DNA of 64,000 nt, from the NCBI GenBank assembly GCA_021776095.1, contig JAJFGO010000102.1:1-64000 (forward strand). Direction: 5' to 3'. How positions within the stretch are numbered: position 1 is the first letter of the stretch; every line of letters begins with the position of its first letter. A program made the translations under genes and the position numbers. Below are positions 36,874-47,115 of the stretch, one piece after another. Below the pieces are notes generated by a model, which searched no databases, was not told the DNA's origin, and saw nothing but the letters and a program-made list of their open reading frames with translations. This stretch comes from Kiloniellaceae bacterium. Its GTDB lineage: Bacteria > Pseudomonadota > Alphaproteobacteria > Kiloniellales > J153.

Positions 36874-37796
36874 GGTGGGGACAAACTACCGGTGGCGAAG
36901 GTGGCCTTCAAGGCATCGGCCAGGGATGTGGGCGCATGCCAATCCAGGCGTTCCCGAATCGCTTTGTCGTCGGTGACCAGATCGCCGGTTAGGCTGTCCG
37001 CGGCCACGCTCCGACCCAGTGCCGCGCCGAGGGACCGCAGCACGCTGGGTGGGCAGGGCCACAGGCGGGCGGGCCGGTCCAGGGCCTGGCCGATCGCGCG
37101 GACGAAATCGGGCGTCGAGAGTGGTGCGCCGTCGCACACCTCGAACAGCCCGCCGGGCGCCTTGGGATGCTCCAGGCAGGCTGCGATGGCGCTGCACAGA
37201 TTGCCGGCGTAGATAAAGCTCCGCCGGTTCCGGATACTGCCGAGCGGCAGGGGCCAACCTTTGGCGACCGCCCGGGATAAGAGGGCGAAGTTGGCACTCG
37301 CGCCCGGACCGTAGACCAACGGTGGACGCAAGATAACTAGCTCCAAACCGGTGTCTCCCGCGATCCGGGTCAAGGACCCTTCGGCCTCCAGCTTGCTGAT
37401 TTCATAGGGCCCGCCGGCCGGTTTGGCCTCGCGGGCCTTAATCGAACTCAGAAACACGAGACGTCGCGCGCCGGCCTCGGCCGCCTGCCGGGCCAGGCCT
37501 TCGCTGGCCGCCACGTTGATCCGGCGGTACGGTTCCAGCGCATCGGCGTTCGGCCCGCCTTGGATGTGAACCCGCGCCGCCAAATGGATGACCGCTTCCA
37601 CGTCGATCAGGAACGGTCGCCAGTCTGTCGCGCCGTCGATGTCGCCGCTCGCGACGTACTCTATGCCCGGCCTAGGCGCGGGGGGATTGGTGCGCACCGT
37701 GCCACGCACGCGGTATCCCAACTCGACCAGGTAGCGGCAAAGATGGCGCCCGACGAAGCCGCGCGCGCCGGTCACGAGAATCAGCGGGGACTGCAC
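36870..37796 (-). CDS. NAD-dependent sugar epimerase/dehydratase (extended SDR)
   Basis: 308 residues. Nucleotide-binding motif TGARGFVGRHL and catalytic Tyr-xxx-Lys (YEISK) with an upstream Ser (FLSSIK). The ILRPPLVYGPGASANF and RRSFIYAGNLCSAI segments resemble the WbpV/Gne-like nucleotide-sugar 4-epimerases of O-antigen loci. Starts at GTG 37796, inside the end of the glycosyltransferase gene, and ends overlapping waaA, so the three are tightly coupled. Exact sugar unknown. Confidence 0.88.
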   Translation of the reverse strand: MQSPLILVTGARGFVGRHLCRYLVELGYRVRGTVRTNPPAPRPGIEYVASGDIDGATDWRPFLIDVEAVIHLAARVHIQGGPNADALEPYRRINVAASEGLARQAAEAGARRLVFLSSIKAREAKPAGGPYEISKLEAEGSLTRIAGDTGLELVILRPPLVYGPGASANFALLSRAVAKGWPLPLGSIRNRRSFIYAGNLCSAIAACLEHPKAPGGLFEVCDGAPLSTPDFVRAIGQALDRPARLWPCPPSVLRSLGAALGRSVAADSLTGDLVTDDKAIRERLDWHAPTSLADALKATFATGSLSPP

Positions 37797-38986
37797 TGAA
37801 AGCCCTTATCTTCCTGTGCTTGCGGAATCCGCCCGCCTGTCTCGCGCAAGAGCCTGTCGTAAACCTCGAGGGTTTCGCTGACCACCCGCTCGAGGGCGAA
37901 CTCGGCGACCGCGATCTCCCGCCCACGCGTGCCCAGGCGGCGGCGCAGAGCAGCGTCCTCAATCAATTGTCGCAGGGCAGTGGCCAAGGCGCCCGCATTG
38001 CGCGGCGGCACTAGGATTGCGTTCTCCCCCCCACGTGCGATCTCGCGGCAGCCGGGAACATCGCTGGTCACGATGGGCCGCGCGCAGGCGGCCGCCTCGA
38101 TCAGGGACTTCGGCAGGCCCTCACGGTACGACGGCAGGCAGACTATGTGGGCTTGAGCCAGCACGGCTGCCATATCGCCGCGAAAGCCCCACCATTCGAG
38201 TATCCCTTCGCTTTCCCAGGCCCGCAGGCGGGCGGCCGGGATTGCCGTTGGATTCCCTTCATCGCTATCGCCGACCAGGACAAAGCGTGCCGCCACGCCT
38301 TGGGAACGTAAGGCGCGCGCGGCCTCGGCGAACTCGCCCACGCCTTTGTCCATGAGCATCCGTGCCGGCAAAACCACAATCGGAAGGCCGTCCGGTTCCG
38401 GCAACGGCGCGAAAACCGCAACATCGACGCCGGCGCCGCGAATCAAGACGCAGTCTTCGGCCATCGTGAGATTCCGCGACAGGAAGGCACCCCGGTCATC
38501 GGGGTTTTGGAAGATGACTTTGGAGCCGGCCCTCTTTAAGGCCCAGCGATAGCCCGTTTCGATCAGGGCGCGCAGCGGAGCGGCCGCCCAGCCGCGCCGG
38601 ATGAAGACAAAACCGAGACCGGAGATCGCGCTGACCACCGCCGGGCAACGGGCCAGACGTGCGGCGATCCCTCCGTACAGCACCGGTTTCACGGTTACGT
38701 TGTGAATGAGATCGGGGCGCAAGCGGCGATACAAGCGATAGAGCGCCCAGAGAGCCCCGGCTTCGGCCAGGGGATTGAGTCCGCGCCGGCTGATCGGCAC
38801 CGGGTGATGGGCAAATCCCCGGGCGACGATGTCGCCTGCTGCCCGGCCCGGCGCCGTGGCGACCTGCACATCATAACCGGCCGCCGCCGCGGCTTGCGCG
38901 ATCGGCAGGCGATGAGAGAGGAAAAAGCCGGCGTCGTTAACCGTGAACAACAGCTTGGGACGGCCGTTCGGTCGCGCTTGGGTCAT
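37781..38986 (-). CDS. Glycosyltransferase family 4-like
   Basis: 401 residues from the ATG at 38986; that start begins exactly where homology-like sequence does ([20 protein letters not shown]), although it lies 50 bases inside the asnB-like gene. GT-B retaining fold: RADLI-type acceptor domain with [10 protein letters not shown], then [18 protein letters not shown] and the donor-binding [19 protein letters not shown] with the conserved Glu pair. Peripheral inner-membrane enzyme of polysaccharide assembly. Sugar specificity cannot be assigned. Confidence 0.88.
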   Translation of the reverse strand: MTQARPNGRPKLLFTVNDAGFFLSHRLPIAQAAAAAGYDVQVATAPGRAAGDIVARGFAHHPVPISRRGLNPLAEAGALWALYRLYRRLRPDLIHNVTVKPVLYGGIAARLARCPAVVSAISGLGFVFIRRGWAAAPLRALIETGYRWALKRAGSKVIFQNPDDRGAFLSRNLTMAEDCVLIRGAGVDVAVFAPLPEPDGLPIVVLPARMLMDKGVGEFAEAARALRSQGVAARFVLVGDSDEGNPTAIPAARLRAWESEGILEWWGFRGDMAAVLAQAHIVCLPSYREGLPKSLIEAAACARPIVTSDVPGCREIARGGENAILVPPRNAGALATALRQLIEDAALRRRLGTRGREIAVAEFALERVVSETLEVYDRLLRETGGRIPQAQEDKGFQCSPR

Positions 38987-40967
38987 ATTTTTGGTTTTGC
39001 GCCTCGTGCCAAGCCTGGAAGACCAGAACGTCCCAAAGGTCGTAGTGCCAGTCGGATCGGCCGGCGAGATGTTCTGCCCACAGCCGGCGGATTGGCGCCG
39101 GCTCGAAGAAACCTTCGCGGCGCAAGCGCCCCTCGTCAAGCAGCGCCTCGGCCCAATCGCGCAAGGGGCCGCGCAGCCAATTGTCGATCGGCACCCCGAA
39201 TCCCATCTTGGGGCGTTCAATCATGGCCCGCGGCACATAGCGCTCCAGAACCTGCCGCAAGGCCCATTTGCCTTGCCCGCCGCGCACCTTCATGTGCATG
39301 GGCAGACTCCAGGCGAATTCGACAACCCGGTGGTCGAGCAGGGGCACGCGCGCCTCCAGGCTAACCGCCATGCTGGCCCGGTCGACCTTGGTCAGGATGT
39401 CGTCCGGCAGATAGTTGACCGTGTCCAGGTACATCATGCGCGCGGTGAAGGATTTGAGCTGCGCCCAGCGTGCCGGGTCGGTCAGAATGGTTGTGGGCTC
39501 CGCCGACTCCCGCACCACGCTGGCTGGCTCCGTCCAGTGGGAGAGAAGCCGGAAATATAAGGCTTCTTGACCGTGGCTGCCGAGGATGCGGGCCAGCTTG
39601 TGCAACTTTTCGCCGGCCCGCTGTTGCCGCAGGCGGCCGGGCATGACGGGATCGAGCGCGTCGAACAGGCGCTGCCAGGTTTGCGGGGCCGCGCTGGTCA
39701 GGACCTTGGCCAAGGCGTGGCGCCCCGGCGCCGGCATCCAACCGACCTTGCGCCAGATCGTCTCCGCCCAGAAATACCGGTTGTAGCCGCCGAACAGCTC
39801 GTCCCCGCCGTCGCCCGACAGGCTGACGGTCACCTTGTCGCGCGCCAGTTGAGAGACCAGGAATGTGGGGATCTGCGATGAATCGGCAAAGGGCTCGTCG
39901 TAGAGCGTCGGCAAGCGCGGTATTACGTCGCGCGCCTCCTGCGGTGTCACGTAAAGTTCGGTGTGGTCGGTGCCCAGGTGCTGCGCCACCGCCTTGGCGT
40001 GCTCGGCCTCGTTGTAGCCGGCTTCGTGAAATCCGATGCTGAAGGTCTTTACCGGTTGGCTGGATTGCGCCTGCATCAGGGCGACCACGCTCGAGGAATC
40101 GAGCCCGCCGGACAGGAACGCGCCGAGCGGCACATCGGCGACCATGCGGCTTTCCACTGCCGCGCGCAGGCAGGCGTCCAGCGCGCCGACTGCCTCCGCG
40201 TCGCTGCCCCGGAACGGCTCGGCGCTGCCTTGTTCCGCGACCGCGCGCGCCGACCAATACGCTTCGAAGCTGCGGGCCAGGGTCGCCAATCCTAGGTCGC
40301 GGCGCTGCATTTCTGGCGTCAGGCATAGGATCGTGGCCGGGGGCAGCTTGTAGATGCCCCGATAAATCGAATAGGGCGCGGGAATGTAATTGTGACGCAG
40401 CGACAAGGCCAAAGCACCGCGGTCGACCTCTGGTGTGAAGTTCGGCCAAGCGGCCAGCGCCTTGATCTCGGACCCAAACAGAAAGGCGTCGCCGGACCAT
40501 CCGAAATAGAGCGGCTTCTCGCCCAAGCGGTCGCGCGATAGATACAGGCTGCGCTCTTTCCGGTCCCAGAGCGCGAAGGCGAACATGCCGTTGCAACGGG
40601 TCAGCGCGCCGGCCACGCCCCAGGCGACCACGGCGGCCAGCAGGACCTCGGTATCCGAGTGCCCGCGGAACGGCGTGCCGCTTGTCTCCAGTTCCCGGCG
40701 CAGTTCCTGGAAATTATAGATTTCGCCATTGTAGCAAATGACATAGCGGCCATCGTGCGAGGCCATGGGCTGATGGCCGGCTGGCGAAAGGTCGATAATT
40801 GAGAGCCGGCGGTGGCCGAAGGCGAGGCCGGCCTCCGGGTCGGCCCAGGTGCCGCCGTCGTCCGGCCCGCGATGCCGCAGGGCGTCCGCCATGGACCGAG
40901 CCGCATCGCCCAGCGCCTCGCCGTTCAGACGGTGCTTTAGGTCGATCAAGCCCGCGATGCCGCACAT
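38937..40967 (-). CDS. asnB: Asparagine synthase-like glutamine amidotransferase
   Basis: 676 residues. An N-terminal class II glutaminase with nucleophile Cys2 (MCGIAGL) and RGPDDGG is followed by a synthetase domain with the ATP-pyrophosphatase loop ([11 protein letters not shown]) and [12 protein letters not shown]. The family makes asparagine, but copies inside polysaccharide loci, as here, are thought to amidate sugar acids. The adjacent nucleotide-sugar dehydrogenase, which makes a uronic acid, fits that role. The 3' end overlaps the glycosyltransferase start by 50 bases. Confidence 0.9.
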   Translation of the reverse strand: MCGIAGLIDLKHRLNGEALGDAARSMADALRHRGPDDGGTWADPEAGLAFGHRRLSIIDLSPAGHQPMASHDGRYVICYNGEIYNFQELRRELETSGTPFRGHSDTEVLLAAVVAWGVAGALTRCNGMFAFALWDRKERSLYLSRDRLGEKPLYFGWSGDAFLFGSEIKALAAWPNFTPEVDRGALALSLRHNYIPAPYSIYRGIYKLPPATILCLTPEMQRRDLGLATLARSFEAYWSARAVAEQGSAEPFRGSDAEAVGALDACLRAAVESRMVADVPLGAFLSGGLDSSSVVALMQAQSSQPVKTFSIGFHEAGYNEAEHAKAVAQHLGTDHTELYVTPQEARDVIPRLPTLYDEPFADSSQIPTFLVSQLARDKVTVSLSGDGGDELFGGYNRYFWAETIWRKVGWMPAPGRHALAKVLTSAAPQTWQRLFDALDPVMPGRLRQQRAGEKLHKLARILGSHGQEALYFRLLSHWTEPASVVRESAEPTTILTDPARWAQLKSFTARMMYLDTVNYLPDDILTKVDRASMAVSLEARVPLLDHRVVEFAWSLPMHMKVRGGQGKWALRQVLERYVPRAMIERPKMGFGVPIDNWLRGPLRDWAEALLDEGRLRREGFFEPAPIRRLWAEHLAGRSDWHYDLWDVLVFQAWHEAQNQKYDPSATERPSQAVVHG

Positions 40968-41035
40968 ATTTCTAACCTAAGCGTCGGGCTGTGTTCGCGT
41001 CAAAGCGACTGTGCGGTTCAGGCACAGGACAGCGT

Positions 41036-42322
41036 CTAGAGCTGCCAATAGCGGGCCCCGGCCGGCAAGTCCATGCCCCGCCACATACCCTTTATATCCG
41101 CCAGGACGCCGCGCGGCTTGAGAATATCGGTTAAGGCCTCACCGGTCAGGCTGCGGTAGACCGAATGATGCACGGCCCCGATGACGCAGTCATAGCCGCT
41201 ATCGAAAGACAGGCTGGTCAAGAGCTCGATCCCGTAATGTTCGCGCGCCTCGTCCGGGTCGGCCATGGGGTCGTGGATGTCGACATGGTGCCCATCTTTT
41301 TGCAGGCGTGCGACCAAGTCGACCACCTTGGTGTTGCGCAGGTCCGGGACGTCCTCCTTGAAGGTCAGGCCCAGAACCAGGAAGCGAAGCGCATCCCCCG
41401 ATTTACCCTCCGGCACAACTTGTCGAAGAATCTCCTCGGCCACGAAGCCAGCCATATCGTCATTGACCGCGCGTCCGGCCAAGATGACCTTTGGGTCCTG
41501 GCCCAATTGTTGCGCGCAGTGGGCCAGGTAGAAGGGATCGACACCGATACAGTGCCCGCCGACCAGGCCGGGCTTGAAATTCAGAAAGTTCCACTTGGTA
41601 CCCGAGGCTTCGAGCACGTCGTGTACGGAGAGCCCCATGGCCGAGAAAATCGTCGCGATCTCGTTCACAAAGGCGATGTTGATATCGCGTTGCGCGTTCT
41701 CGATGACCTTAGAGGCCTCAGCGGTCTTGATATCGCGGGCGATGAAGGCACCGCCGCTGGTAATACTGCCGTAAACATCGGCTAAGAGCCGCGCCACCTC
41801 GGGCGTCTGCCCGGCGACCACCTTGGTGATTCGCTCGATGGTATGCTCCCGGTCGCCCGGATTGATCCGCTCCGGCGAATAGCCCAGAAAGAAATCCCGG
41901 CCGCAGGTCAGGCCCGATACTTCGGCCAAAAGCGGACCGCAAATATCCTCGGTCACGCCCGGATAAACCGTGCTCTCGAAGACCACTACGGCGCCCTTGG
42001 CCATGGCCGCCCCGACGGTCCGGCAGGCGGCTCGGACCGGGGTTAGGTCCGGCAGGTTTTCAGCGGTCACCGGCGTTGGGACGGTGACCATGTAGATGTC
42101 GATCCCCGCCAGGTCCGCGGGATCCGCGGTGAATGAGGTCGTGACCGAGCGCAGGACATGGTCGTCGACCTCACCGGTTCGGTCGTGGCCCGACTTAATT
42201 TCCTGGACGCGCAGCGTATTGATATCGAAACCGGTTACCGAGTAGCGGCGCGACAAGGCAACCGCAAGCGGCAGGCCGACATAGCCCAGCCCGATAACAG
42301 CGATTTTGGGGTTCTTGCTCAT
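41036..42322 (-). CDS. Nucleotide-sugar 6-dehydrogenase (TviB/WbpO-like)
   Basis: 428 residues. Rossmann motif GLGYVGLPLA, catalytic Cys in VGGHCIGVDPFYL, and the INPGDREHTIERITK stretch typical of UDP-N-acetylhexosamine dehydrogenases of the Vi-antigen/WbpO type rather than UDP-glucose dehydrogenase. Oxidises C6 of an NDP sugar to a uronate with 2 NAD+. Divergent from the UDP-glucuronate epimerase gene, with a 217-base shared control region. Confidence 0.92.
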   Translation of the reverse strand: MSKNPKIAVIGLGYVGLPLAVALSRRYSVTGFDINTLRVQEIKSGHDRTGEVDDHVLRSVTTSFTADPADLAGIDIYMVTVPTPVTAENLPDLTPVRAACRTVGAAMAKGAVVVFESTVYPGVTEDICGPLLAEVSGLTCGRDFFLGYSPERINPGDREHTIERITKVVAGQTPEVARLLADVYGSITSGGAFIARDIKTAEASKVIENAQRDINIAFVNEIATIFSAMGLSVHDVLEASGTKWNFLNFKPGLVGGHCIGVDPFYLAHCAQQLGQDPKVILAGRAVNDDMAGFVAEEILRQVVPEGKSGDALRFLVLGLTFKEDVPDLRNTKVVDLVARLQKDGHHVDIHDPMADPDEAREHYGIELLTSLSFDSGYDCVIGAVHHSVYRSLTGEALTDILKPRGVLADIKGMWRGMDLPAGARYWQL

Positions 42323-42374
42323 GAATCCGCCGGTTCTGAGTGAAGTCCGCGCAAGCTCCCCCCACGCGGGATTT

Positions 42375-42404
42375 TTGTCAATCGATTGATAACATTACTA
42401 TGGT
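42375..42404 (+). promoter_or_regulatory. Promoter-like element with 12-bp palindrome in divergent intergenic region
   Basis: TTGTCA (42375-42380) and TATGGT (42399-42404) are 18 bp apart and would drive the epimerase gene. The -35 overlaps the perfect palindrome TCAATCGATTGA (42378-42389), which extends to 18 bp with one mismatched pair. This is the only AT-rich part of the 217-base region between two divergent sugar-nucleotide genes, so a shared operator is plausible. The start codon at 42540 is about 130 bases away. Confidence 0.4.
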
Positions 42405-42539
42405 TTTATTTGTCCTAATACGCTGGCCCGGGCCCGCAGAGGTCGCTGCGGCGCCTTGAGTTGGGGCGTGCGGCGCGCTATGAGGAGCGGTGCGCTGCCG
42501 CCATAACCCTCTATCCGAACCAGAGCGAAAATTCGTCCC

Positions 42540-43523
42540 ATGACCACACTCGTCACCGGCGCGGCCGGATTTATTGGTTCTCACGTCAGTACCGCTCTGC
42601 TGGACCGCGGCGAGCAGGTCGTCGGAATCGACGACCTTAACGATTATTACGATCCCAAGCTCAAGGAAGCTAGGCTTGCGCGATTGCGCGGCCGCAACGG
42701 CTTTTCGTTTCACAAGATGGATATTTCCGACCGCGAGGCGATGTTCGCCCTGGCGGCGGCGGAACCTGGCATCGACGGCGTGGTTCACCTTGCCGCCCAA
42801 GCGGGTGTGCGTTACTCGTTGGAGAACCCCTACGCCTACGTCCAGACCAATGTCATGGGTCACCTGACGGTCATGGAGGCCTGCCGGCGCTTGCCCGCCC
42901 TGCGCCACCTGGTCTACGCGAGCTCGTCCTCGGTCTATGGCGGCAATACCAAGATGCCCTTTTCGGTCGAGGATCCGGTTGAACGGCCGGTCTCGCTTTA
43001 TGCGGCGACCAAGCGGGCGGACGAACTCATGTCCCACTGCTATGGCCATCTCTATGGTCTGCCCATGACCGGGCTGCGCTTTTTCACGGTTTACGGGCCC
43101 TGGGGTCGACCCGACATGGCCGCTTATATCTTCGCCAAGGCGATCTTCGAGGGCCAGCCGATCCAGGTTTTTAACCACGGCAATATGCGGCGCGACTTTA
43201 CCTATATCGACGACATCGTCGCCGGTGTGGTGGCCGCCCTGGACCGCCCACCAAAGGTGGTGGAGGGCGGCGATACGCCTCACAAGGTCTATAACCTTGG
43301 CAACCACCGGTCCGAGCGCCTGATGGATTTCATCGCGATCCTGGAAAAGGCCTGTGGGCGCGAGGCGGTCAAGGTCTTCGAAGACCTGCAGCCGGGCGAC
43401 GTGCCGGATACTTTCGCGGACATCGAGGCCTCGCGCCGCGATTTGAATTTTGAGCCCCGCACAAGCATCGAGGACGGCTTGCCGCGCTTCGTCGCTTGGT
43501 TGCGCGACTACGGCAAGTATTAG
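42540..43523 (+). CDS. UDP-glucuronate 4-epimerase-like NAD-dependent epimerase
   Basis: 327 residues, extended SDR: TGAAGFIGSH cofactor motif and catalytic YAATK with upstream SSSSVYG. The LNDYYDPKLKEARLARL stretch is characteristic of LpsL/Cap1J-type UDP-glucuronate 4-epimerases, which make UDP-galacturonate. VYGPWGRPDMAAYIF and RDFTYIDDIV complete the substrate pocket. Convergent with the ligase gene, 13 bases apart. Confidence 0.92.
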   Translation: MTTLVTGAAGFIGSHVSTALLDRGEQVVGIDDLNDYYDPKLKEARLARLRGRNGFSFHKMDISDREAMFALAAAEPGIDGVVHLAAQAGVRYSLENPYAYVQTNVMGHLTVMEACRRLPALRHLVYASSSSVYGGNTKMPFSVEDPVERPVSLYAATKRADELMSHCYGHLYGLPMTGLRFFTVYGPWGRPDMAAYIFAKAIFEGQPIQVFNHGNMRRDFTYIDDIVAGVVAALDRPPKVVEGGDTPHKVYNLGNHRSERLMDFIAILEKACGREAVKVFEDLQPGDVPDTFADIEASRRDLNFEPRTSIEDGLPRFVAWLRDYGKY

Positions 43524-43536
43524 CCCTACACACCTT

Positions 43537-44838
43537 CTATACTTTAGGTTTCGGCGCCGACAGGGCGCCCTCCGGGGCGCTTCCTCCGGCGGGCGCGGCA
43601 CTCAAGGTCAGTGTTAAGGCGGTCGCGGCCAACATGGCCAGCCACTGGTTCTGCCACACCCCGTAAGCGGTACAGACCAAGACTAAGCCGGAGACGTAGG
43701 TCGCTTGCCCCATGATCCGGGCGGCTCCGGCCCGCGCTTCGAGGCCCTGGATCAGAACCCAGGCGATGCCGAGGCTGATCAAGGCGCCGACCGCGCCGAG
43801 CTCCAGGAGGATCTGTAGCGGCGCATTGTGCGGATGCAAGCCCGCGGGGGACCGGCCGCTGGCTTCTTTGGCATCTGACAGGCGGCGCATCTGACGGGCG
43901 GCATCGAAGCCCCAGCCGAGCACCGGTTTCTCCGCGATTCGCTCGGCGTAAAAATGCCAAATTTCGACCCGGTGCGCGGCCGACATCGGCATCCAGTCCG
44001 CCTCTTGCCAGCCCATATCGTAAAGCTGTCGCCCGGCCAGGGGGCTGAGGAGCAGCGCGCCGAGGGTCGCTAGTACAAGGACAGCCCGGCCTGCCTTGCG
44101 GTGCGCCAAGGCGATCGGGACAACTAACGCTGCTCCCAGAACGCCGGCGATCGCCGCCAAGCTGTTTAGGAAAGCCAGGACAATCAGTGTCGCCGGTATC
44201 AGGGCCACGGCGGCCATCTTTGCCCCCCGCAACCAAAGAACTGCTGCCGCGGGCCAACAAAGGAGCGCCATGGCACTGGCGCCCCGGTTTAAAAACGTGG
44301 TTGCCTGGTCCGTGGTTATGGCTTCGCCGCGTAGCGCGTGCACGATCGGAAAGTTGAGCATCAACTCCAGGGTCAGGGTCCCGAGACCGCAGGTGACTCC
44401 CGCGGCCAGCCAAGCGCCGACGTACAAACGGGCCGGCCGCTCGAGCTTGGTCAGAATGGCCTGGAGCAGCAGGGCGGCGGCGAAAATACAGCTGATCCGT
44501 GCCACCAGCACGAGCGAGCGCAGAGGTTCGAAATTCCAAAAGGACGCAATCACGCTCCACAGCAGTAAGATGCCGAGGGCCAAACCAATTCGCCCGCTCG
44601 GCCAAGGAAGGCGCCGCTCCGCGCGCCATACGAGGAGGGTGGCCAACAAGGCCGCGACCAACAACAAGGCGACGACGGCGCGCGGCGCGAGAATGCCGAT
44701 GACCGGCAAAACGATGCTGAAAGTGCTCAAGACGGCGACGACGCCGGGCGCTTGCCGGGTCGCGACCCGGCCGCGCGGCGCTGCTTGCCGGCCGGTTTCA
44801 GGAGTCGTTTCGGTGGGGATTTGAGCCTTGATTGTCAT
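43537..44838 (-). CDS. O-antigen ligase/polymerase family membrane protein (Wzy_C)
   Basis: 433 residues with about 11-12 hydrophobic helices. The large periplasmic loop near residues 285-345 carries the family motif: RVEIWHFYAERIAEKPVLGWGFD, then HPHNAPLQILLELGAVG. These proteins polymerise or ligate undecaprenyl-linked glycans in the periplasm; sequence alone does not separate WaaL from Wzy. It lies at the edge of the polysaccharide cluster. Confidence 0.88.
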   Translation of the reverse strand: MTIKAQIPTETTPETGRQAAPRGRVATRQAPGVVAVLSTFSIVLPVIGILAPRAVVALLLVAALLATLLVWRAERRLPWPSGRIGLALGILLLWSVIASFWNFEPLRSLVLVARISCIFAAALLLQAILTKLERPARLYVGAWLAAGVTCGLGTLTLELMLNFPIVHALRGEAITTDQATTFLNRGASAMALLCWPAAAVLWLRGAKMAAVALIPATLIVLAFLNSLAAIAGVLGAALVVPIALAHRKAGRAVLVLATLGALLLSPLAGRQLYDMGWQEADWMPMSAAHRVEIWHFYAERIAEKPVLGWGFDAARQMRRLSDAKEASGRSPAGLHPHNAPLQILLELGAVGALISLGIAWVLIQGLEARAGAARIMGQATYVSGLVLVCTAYGVWQNQWLAMLAATALTLTLSAAPAGGSAPEGALSAPKPKV

Positions 44839-45036
44839 CGAACCCGGGATAAAGCGTCCTTAGAACCGCGGACCGAGGCCACTGCCCAGTCCCGGGCCGC
44901 CACCGGAGGCCTAAGCCTATCGTTGACAAGAAACCGCCCTGCGGGCTTGAATCCTTCGACTTTAGGTGTCGGCGGTCCAAGTGGAGCGACAAATCCGCAT
45001 GCCCCGGCTGGATAGCATTACAGGAGGCGAAAATCC

Positions 45037-46116
45037 ATGAGAAATAGGCATATAGCGAGGTATTCGCGCCGGTCGTTTCTGGCCGGAACCGGGGCCGTGG
45101 CGGCCGGATTGTCCTTTGGCCCCAAGTTCGCCTTGGGCGCGGAAGAGGCGAAGTTGAACTTCTACAACTGGGACACCTATATCGGCGAGACCACGCTTGA
45201 CGACTTCAAGGATGCGTCGGGCATCAAAGTCACCATGGATCTCTTCGCCGACAACGACGAACTCTTTGCCAAGCTGAAGGAAGGTAACCCGGGTTACGAC
45301 CTGATCGTGCCGACCAACGATTTCGTCGAGCGCATGGTTCAGGCGGAGATGCTGGTTCCCCTGAATCACGGCAAGATTCCAAACTTCAAGAAGAACGTCG
45401 CTAAAGCGTTTCAGGACGCAGAGTTCGATCCGGGCCGCAAATACTCCATGCCCTATATGTGGGGCACCCAAGGAATTGGCTATCGCAAATCACGGGTCGA
45501 CGGCGTGCCGGACAGCTGGAAGTGGCTCCTCGATTCGGACAAGTACGCCGGCCGAATCGCGCTGCTCAGCGGTAGCAGCCAGGCGATCGGCATGGCGCTG
45601 AAATACCTAGGCCATTCCTACAATTCGACGGACGCGAAGGAAATCAAAGCCGCCGAAGACCTAATTATAAAACAAAAGCCGCACATCAAAGTGTTTGCAG
45701 ACGACAACGGTCAGGACTTGTTGCTGTCTGGCGAGGTCGATCTGACCATGGAATGGAATGGCGACATTCTTCAAGTGATGGAAGAAGACGACGATCTCGC
45801 CTACGTTGTTCCTAAGGAGGGTAGCATCGTCTGGCAAGACACCCTGGCCATTCCGAACGGCGCACCCCATCCCGACAACGCGCACAAATTCATCAATTTC
45901 ATTCTCGACGCGGAGGCCGGGGCGGCGATCGCCGATTTTATCCAATACGCCACCCCGAATGCCGCGGCGCGCGCCCTTTTGCCGGACGACTACAGCAAGA
46001 ACCCGGCGATCTTCCCGACCGACGAGACCTTGTCGAGATGTGAACCGGAGGTCTACAAGGGCGAGACGGCACAGCGCCTGAGGGACGAGGCCCTAACTCG
46101 AATTCTTGCCGCGTGA
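45037..46116 (+). CDS. Polyamine-type ABC importer substrate-binding protein (PotD/PotF-like)
   Basis: 359 residues. Tat motif SRRSFLAGTGAVAAG, then a PotD fold: LNFYNWDTYIGETTLDDF, the NDFVERMV and PYMWGTQGIGY segments that line the polyamine pocket, and a C-terminal PEVYKGETAQRLRDEALTRI. A good ribosome site (AGGAGGCG) precedes the ATG. First gene of a four-gene importer. The pocket supports a polyamine or similar cation, but the exact ligand is open. Confidence 0.92.
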   Translation: MRNRHIARYSRRSFLAGTGAVAAGLSFGPKFALGAEEAKLNFYNWDTYIGETTLDDFKDASGIKVTMDLFADNDELFAKLKEGNPGYDLIVPTNDFVERMVQAEMLVPLNHGKIPNFKKNVAKAFQDAEFDPGRKYSMPYMWGTQGIGYRKSRVDGVPDSWKWLLDSDKYAGRIALLSGSSQAIGMALKYLGHSYNSTDAKEIKAAEDLIIKQKPHIKVFADDNGQDLLLSGEVDLTMEWNGDILQVMEEDDDLAYVVPKEGSIVWQDTLAIPNGAPHPDNAHKFINFILDAEAGAAIADFIQYATPNAAARALLPDDYSKNPAIFPTDETLSRCEPEVYKGETAQRLRDEALTRILAA

Positions 46117-46140
46117 GAGCAGGCATCGCGTGATTGGAAT

Positions 46141-46172
46141 TGGCGCGGCCCGGTTCGATACGGGCCGCGCCA
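46141..46172 (+). promoter_or_regulatory. Perfect 12-bp stem-loop after the polyamine binding-protein gene
   Basis: TGGCGCGGCCCG (46141-46152) pairs perfectly with CGGGCCGCGCCA (46161-46172) around an 8-nt loop; no T-run follows. It sits in the 79-base gap before the first permease, matching the hairpins after the other binding-protein genes. Confidence 0.8.
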
Positions 46173-46195
46173 GGTCGCGCAAGGGGGCTTCTTGA

Positions 46196-47113
46196 ATGGA
46201 TAGTTGGCGCAAGAATCCGTTGGTCTTCTGGGTCTTGAACCTGTCGCCCAGCGCCTGGCTCATACTATTCTTCATCGTGCCGCTGACGTTGGTCTGGGTG
46301 CTCTCCTTCGGCGAGAAACGAGGGCTCCTCGAGGTTGCCATAACCGGCACCTTCGACAACTACGCGCGGGCGCTGCAGCCGCTGTACCTAGAGATCTTCT
46401 GGAAATCGATCTGGATGGCAGGCCTGGCCACCATTGCCTGCCTGATCGCCGGATACCCGGTCGCCTTCGCCATCGCCTTTGCGCCCGATCGATGGAAGCC
46501 CTTCCTGCTGCTCGCGCTCATGGTGCCGTTTTGGATCAATATCCTGATCCGCACCTATGCCCTGATCGCGGTGTTTCGGACCCGCGGTTACGTCAATTTC
46601 ACCCTGGAATGGTTTTGGGATCAGGCGAACGGGCTGCTGACCCTTTTGGGGCTCGGCGGGTATCAACTTATTGGCGCGCGCTATGAGCCGCTAGAACTGC
46701 TGTACAACAATTTCGCGGTCAACATGGGCATCGTGTATGCCTTCTTTCCCTTCATGGTCCTGCCACTCTACGCGAATATCGAGAAGCTGGACCGCTCCTA
46801 CATGGAAGCCAGTCTAGATCTCGGCGCCGGGCATTGGCGGACCTTCTTTTCCGTTGTCTTCCCCCTAACTTGGCACGGCGCGCTCTCGGGCATCATCATT
46901 GTCTTTATTCCGGCGCTGGGTGCTTTCTTCATCCCGGATCTATTAGGCGGCACCGACAGCCAGTTGATCGGCAACGTCATCGAACGCCAGTTCAAATCCG
47001 CCAACGACTGGCCGTTTGGCGCCGCCTTGTCGTTCCTGCTCATGTACATCACCTTCGGCGCGCTCGCCTTGCGCGCGCTTGTGGCCGGGCGCAACCGGGG
47101 GTTGGACGTTTAG
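46196..47113 (+). CDS. Polyamine-type ABC importer permease (PotB/PotH-like)
   Basis: 305 residues, six predicted helices. PotB/PotH features: FWINILIRTYA, the extended loop before NNFAVNMGIVYAFFPFM, and the EAA loop (MEASLDLGAGHWRTFFSVVFPL). AGGGGG upstream of the ATG. Forms a heterodimeric channel with the next gene. Confidence 0.93.
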   Translation: MDSWRKNPLVFWVLNLSPSAWLILFFIVPLTLVWVLSFGEKRGLLEVAITGTFDNYARALQPLYLEIFWKSIWMAGLATIACLIAGYPVAFAIAFAPDRWKPFLLLALMVPFWINILIRTYALIAVFRTRGYVNFTLEWFWDQANGLLTLLGLGGYQLIGARYEPLELLYNNFAVNMGIVYAFFPFMVLPLYANIEKLDRSYMEASLDLGAGHWRTFFSVVFPLTWHGALSGIIIVFIPALGAFFIPDLLGGTDSQLIGNVIERQFKSANDWPFGAALSFLLMYITFGALALRALVAGRNRGLDV

Positions 47114-47115
47114 GC

